Below the pieces are notes generated by a model. That model ran no database searches. It was not told the DNA's origin and worked only from the letters and a program-made list of their open reading frames with translations. Shown piece after piece: positions 59,309 to 64,000 of a stretch of DNA of 64,000 bases; the stretch's first letter is position 1; each line of letters begins with the position of its first letter. The DNA is from Panax quinquefolius (taxonomy: Eukaryota > Streptophyta > Magnoliopsida > Apiales > Araliaceae). The stretch spans positions 125,281,537 to 125,345,536 of the forward strand of contig CM035164.1 of assembly GCA_020205615.1 (NCBI GenBank), read 5' to 3'. A program made the translations under genes and the position numbers.

Positions 59309-61100
59309 TTAATTCATAAAGTTAATTCTCTAAATTCTGGTAAAATTCTTCCATTTATATGAAGACTAGAGCTTTACCTCACAGATGCAAATTAAATATG
59401 CTTGATAAAAAAAATAAAAAATAGCATGACGTAGTTGGATTAATGCAACTAACATGTACCTCTAAACGATGAGATGAATTAGTATCGGATCTATTTTAAT
59501 TCTCTCATATCCATGTATACGACAATACTTAAAAAAACTTGAAGAATCTTCTGGTCCTAATATTAATCGTTAATATATCCGTACATAACAAAAAAGCATA
59601 TAACATTCAATAGCAACTGCATCTTCATCTAATGAGATCTTGGTTATCATGAAGAACAAGAAGAAATAAAGTTAAGAAACTTTATTTGATTTTCATGATG
59701 CCAAATTCAAGTCCCTAAATTTACATTAATTTTAGACATGAATATATATCGTCCAACAAGAGCTGAAAGTACTCTTGACCTCCCAAAGGCCAAAAAGTTT
59801 GTATGTTGATGCTCATTTGTTGTTCTGCTTTTAGCTAGCTAGCTCTTGGTATCACTAGAAGAACAAACAATATTAAACAAGTTTGTCATATTGTTCTAGA
59901 CCCAGCAGTAACTCTTGCCTTACAATTCTATGAGGTCAATCAAGGGTTCGATTCTTGGGTGTGTGTGAAAATTAGCAACAAAAAGAAAAAAGAAAAAAAA
60001 AGGTTTAGTTGGATATTCAGATATATATATTGACATAAATCCATGCACAGACCAAATAAACAGTTAAATAAAATGTACATATAAAATCCTTAAAATTTGT
60101 CAGCAAGACCACTTAGGAATGATGCAATAGGCATTTGATTAAAGCCTTGAGGTTGTACGTACGTACGTTATGTCCTTTTATGTTTTCATGCAAGTAAATT
60201 ATCTAAGCATAAGAACAAAAGGATGACTAGATGATTAAATGAATACCATATGGTTGGAGAGATTAAAGAGTGCATGAACTACGTACGTACATTAATCTAC
60301 TTGGATATATATAATGCATAGAAAATGCTATGCGCACGCATGTGTTTGTAGTTTTGGGATTTGTTGTAAGGGTGATGACTTGAGAAAGCAGAAAATTCCA
60401 AACATCTCTTGCCTGGACTTCTTTGTCTAATCCGTCTTCAAATTTGAATGGATATGATGTTTCCAACATAAAAGAATCAACACACATACACAAGACAGTA
60501 AAAAATCAACACATACTACCTAAAGGCAATTGGACCATTTGTTGTAGTGGAGGGTTGAAACACTGTATTATTTACCTTTTTTCCGAGTTGGTGATATTAA
60601 TTTATCGCATGTTAAACTATATATTATGTGTCTTGTGATTGGTTTTAGTACTATTTCTCTTTACAAATGACTTCACTATATATAGGAAAAACAAACAAAT
60701 TAAGACCCACGTACCATTGTCATCTTCCCACTAACTTTTAATCCTTCACCCTTTTGTGTGTGTATATATTCCTCTGCTCACTTAGCTACAACTAATTTGG
60801 CTAGCTAGCTACTTGCTTAGTTTGCATTAATTACATAGCTACTTCAGTAGTAAGTCCACTGGTTTTGTTACTATATGTTGGGCCATAATTCTTTTTTTTT
60901 TTATTACCGATTTAATGAAACCTCCTTGGATCACGTTATTCTTGTCCTACTTATCCAATAATTTGGGCCAGCTTATTTGATCATTTCATTGGGTTTTTTC
61001 GCTTGGATCCGGTCGTTTGGGTCATTTCTATTATTTGGGTTTAGTCATTGAACTGACCCATTACACAAATTGTCACTTAATCCAACTTTGACCAGTAATC
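59309..61100. other. Intergenic
   Basis: A/T-rich, no gene seen. Contains 'gctagctagct' and 'cgtacgtacgt' repeats and a possible SINE at 59890-60003. Confidence 0.5.
59890..60003 (+). mobile_element. Possible tRNA-derived SINE
   Basis: 'cttgccttacaattctatgaggtc' followed by the B-box-like GGTTCGATTCTT and an A-rich tail (59980-60000) is the layout of plant tRNA-derived SINEs. No target duplication identified. Confidence 0.4.
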
Positions 61101-61546
61101 ATTATGCCAAATGATAGTTGATTACTATGTTCGCCACCTTTCTGCATGGCATTAATGAGGATGAGACTCAAATGAATATCGGGCAAATAGTGGTAGCGAG
61201 GTGAAGAAGTAGGCTACATACTTTCTACCGAAATGACCGGAGTGGGGGAAAAGGTGTCGGGAGATGATGAGTGGCACTATGGCACCGGATCGGAGTATGA
61301 TGGGCTAAGATCACATAAGAGGGTAAGTAACAAAACATTATACACATTCATATTATTATTCTCTCTCGGACATTAGACATTATTTTCTCTCCCATTGTTG
61401 ACCTTGTGATCGCCGACATCGACTCTCACGCCGAGCTATCCCTCGACGGTAGTCGAAGCCACTTTTTTGTGTCGACTTGTTGAATCGCGGGATATCGACG
61501 CCGCGTCTTGGTGATTGGGACGTGGAGAAAGATCTTGGCGCTAACA
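61100..61546 (+). repeat. 5' LTR of the second gypsy element
   Basis: Right border fixed by the primer-site side; left border only approximate, from the extent of similarity with 42795-43255. Confidence 0.55.
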
Positions 61547-62495
61547 TTGGCGCTTAGAAAGAGGGTTGAGTTCTAGTGTCACAGTATTTTCAATCACGGT
61601 CGTGTTTGTTTCTACATCGGTATTCATGGTAAAGAGTAGAACACCTACACTCGGCGGCGCTAGAGGGCCGCCAAATGAATCGATACCACGAGTGTCACGC
61701 TGAGGATCGCTTTGAGACCGTAATAATTGTTCATGCTAAGACAAATATCAAACGATCACCAAGATTTTCTTGTTGAAGGCGGTGGGCAAGGCTAAGCGTG
61801 GGCTAGTCTTCCCGACGGAGAAAGGGGTCCGCCATGGTTCAAAGCGAGTAGAAGGCACCTCGACTAGAACTCGATACCGAGACGACATAAGACGAAAAAA
61901 GCTTCACGATCGCTAAGATGACGGATGAAGCGGATAGAGCTATGAAAGTATTCGTGAAACAAATGACGGGATATAGCCGAAAGCGGATGGCTCGGATAAT
62001 GGAGTTGAGGGATGAAGAGTCCAGCTTATGATCAAATCCAAGAGCGAGGGCAATCAAGTGGGAAAGAACCTGTTCATTCGGGACGAGAATCTCTGGGCCA
62101 AAATCGAGAAAGAAAAGATCTCAAGCCCTACCCTCAAAGATCAAGAGGGCACATCACCTGTCCGATTTTAAGGAGCGGTCGGAAAGAACGAAGAGGTCGA
62201 TCCGGAGATCACACTCCCGAGACCACAAAGAAAGCACTTGTTGTTGCACATTCTCGCCATAGTGCCCGAGTTCGTAGGAGATGAAGTATATCTGGGATCG
62301 TACTCTCCGAGAGTCTACATCGAGGGTACACCACCCTGGGACACTCGCCATCGTAAAAGTCCTTCTAGAGTCAAGGCTCTATTGTAAGAAACCCGGTCCA
62401 CTCGTAAGAAGAGGAGTCACCGGAAAAAGAAGCATCATCTCAACCAGAAGGTGTGGAGTATCTGGTTAAAGAGTTAAAAGAACTTCTGAAGTAGC

Positions 62496-63470
62496 TTGCC
62501 GAAGTACAAAAAACGAAGGATACTTCGAGAAAGAAGGCATCCCTTTTTCGCGAGATTCTTAAAGAAAAAGTCAATTCCCATCAAGAAGTTGCCCCATATC
62601 GAGAGTTATGATGGATCGGGGGATCCCTATGACCATAGTCAGGCGTTCGACCGACTGATGGATTATTATGACTTTAGCGATGCTGCTAAGTGTCATACTT
62701 TTGTCACAACGCTCCGAAAAGGATGCCCGGCAGTGGATGGGGACTTTGCCCTCGGATTCAATTTCATCTTGGGCAGACATGTGCAGTAAATTTCATGCTC
62801 GCTTCGGGAGCAACAAAAAAAGGGGAAAACCAATTGGTTCGCTGGCTCAGTTCGACCAGCCGAATGAGTCTGGGCCAATATGTGAAGCTGCCCGGTGAAG
62901 CGCTCGGCCGTTGATGTAACTCGAACGATCTACAAGTCGTTGGACTGCTTTGAGAATGGGTTAGATCTGTCAAATCGAGAGAGTTAGTGAAGAAGTTAAT
63001 GTTTCATCACCAAGAGTCTCACTGAAGCCTTCGACAAAGTCAAGGCTATATCGTGGTGGAGGAACCCATGGATGACCTCAGCGTCCTTCTTCAAACCCGG
63101 CCAAGGAGACAGACGGGATGTAATGTATAGAGACCGAAAAAAAGAATGAAGGGAATAAGGACCGCTACGGGCGCGGTCAAGAAATATAGCAATTGGAGAC
63201 AGGTGGAGGACGTCGTCCGCTCCAAATTTCAGAGTGAATAGGGCGTACACAAAGACTCAACATGTATGTATCATTATCTTGGATCAAATTAAGAATCAAC
63301 CTATCTTCTAAACCACCTCGAGATAACATTAAGCCCGGAAAGGGAATTCTCGTAAGTATTGTGATTACCATCAAGCTTCGTCATGATACAGAACGACCTT
63401 GTGCTAGTTTGAAGGATTTTATTGAAAGAAAGGTACAAGTCGGGGCTTTAATTATGTATGTGGTCGCTTA
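62496..63470 (+). pseudogene. Gypsy gag, frame-broken
   Basis: 62496-62789 has IKKLPHIESYDGSGDPYDHS and CHTFVTTLRKG. The frame changes near 62720 to DARQWMGTLPSDSISSWADM and LAQFDQPNESG (to 62898). The C-terminal part near 63345-63470 has CDYHQAS and HDTERPCASLKDFIERKVQV, the CxxH...HxTE...LKDxIE motif of gypsy gag ends. Structural protein of the particle in active relatives. Confidence 0.8.
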
Positions 63471-63679
63471 ACTAATCAACAAAGATATAGAGGGCCTATT
63501 CCTAAGAATTTCAACCACTTCAAAGAAGCGTTGCCAATTCTAAGCGACTGCAAGGCATGTGATAGATGTCATCACTGGGGTACTTCTGGCAAACTCGTTG
63601 GAAAGAAGCGCTGAAGTTATTTGGATTCGGTCATGTCAGTGGCGGGTACCTTCCTGAAGACTGACAGACCTTATTCTAG

Positions 63680-63960
63680 TACGGTAATCTCCTTTACTGA
63701 TGAAGATTACCTCTAAGTCATCGAACCGCATTTAGGGGATCATTGGTCTTGATCGCATGTGTGGGTTCGGTGGATATGAAGAGAATGATGGTGGATAATG
63801 GGTCTTCAGAGACATTCTATATGCCCACGCTTATCGTAGGATGCACCTGATCAGGCGAAAGATGGAGATAGGACAAGAGGCTCCTTTATATGGTTTTAGT
63901 AACGACCCTTGTCCAAGTGGTCGGAACCATTGAACTACCAAATCATCTTCTAACGGTCCC
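63680..63960 (+). pseudogene. Gypsy protease region
   Basis: Reads ISFTDEDYL-like and EPHLGDHW, then after frame changes GSSETFYMP-like and EAPLYGFSND, which correspond to the segment around the aspartic protease that follows gag in gypsy polyproteins. Continues beyond the window. Confidence 0.55.
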
Positions 63961-64000
63961 TCAACAGTACAAATTATTTGTAAATTTTATGTTGTATATG

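Larger units (their letters stand above)
61100..64000 (+). mobile_element. Second Ty3/gypsy element, 5' part, running off the window
   Basis: LTR end at 61546 (GCGCTAACA) followed by TGGCGCTTAGAAAG, then gag and protease-region sequence on the plus strand. Gag is frame-broken, so this copy is inactive at least here. Its LTR is related to the fragment at 42795-43290. Confidence 0.75.

Noticed and set aside
59930..60003. tRNA gene suggested by a GGTTCGATTC B box
   Set aside because: No cloverleaf or acceptor stem could be formed; an A-rich tail and the layout fit a SINE better.
60263..60493. 76-codon minus-strand ORF upstream of the second gypsy element
   Set aside because: No homologous domain, intergenic A/T-rich setting and no supporting promoter or splice signals.

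Overview
The window is plant nuclear DNA, very probably from a eudicot. It is AT-rich, its genes are split by GT-AG introns, and it holds plant-only families: a SPD1/Ycf45-type plastid ATPase, CLE peptides, plant mobile domain and GRF zinc-finger ORFs, MULE, hAT and Ty3/gypsy transposons. I cannot name the species.

Left part (1-5.5 kb): transposon debris. A partial LTR copy sits at 1-535 and a complete solo LTR at 1666-4857 (5-bp target duplication TATGC), itself lying inside a decayed hAT-like element.

5.5-35.3 kb: one nine-exon gene encoding a 664-residue protein with a plastid-type N-terminus, a SpoIIIAA/Ycf45-like AAA ATPase domain and a C-terminal R3H_AAA domain. It is the orthologue of Arabidopsis SEEDLING PLASTID DEVELOPMENT 1. 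All exons are open and in phase. Intron 3 is 23.6 kb and is a nest of transposons at least four deep: an old gypsy LTR element (9025-29985); inside its left LTR a 3.6-kb LTR-type element; inside that a second-family solo LTR (9529-11999) and a MULE with about 152-bp TIRs and a perfect 9-bp target duplication (13148-24420); and inside the MULE transposase gene a recent non-autonomous LTR retrotransposon (14722-20734). A TIR1/AFB auxin-receptor gene fragment, a hAT element and a LINE remnant fill the rest of the intron.

36.6-44.7 kb: a tandem duplication carrying two short intact genes for CLE signalling peptides with the same predicted mature 12-mer, RLSPGGPDPQHH. The copies are separated by a 2.35-kb solo LTR; copy B has further gained a gypsy LTR fragment, a MITE and microsatellites.

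44.8-59.3 kb: one large decayed Ty3/gypsy element on the minus strand (integrase, RNase H and reverse transcriptase recognisable) with an antisense, plus-strand ORF region related to the plant mobile domain and a GC-rich tandem array. 61.1-64.0 kb: the start of another gypsy element on the plus strand (LTR, gag, protease region), running off the window.

The genes likely to work for the plant are SPD1 and the two CLE genes. The GRF ORF is intact but belongs to the MULE; everything else is mobile DNA or its debris.
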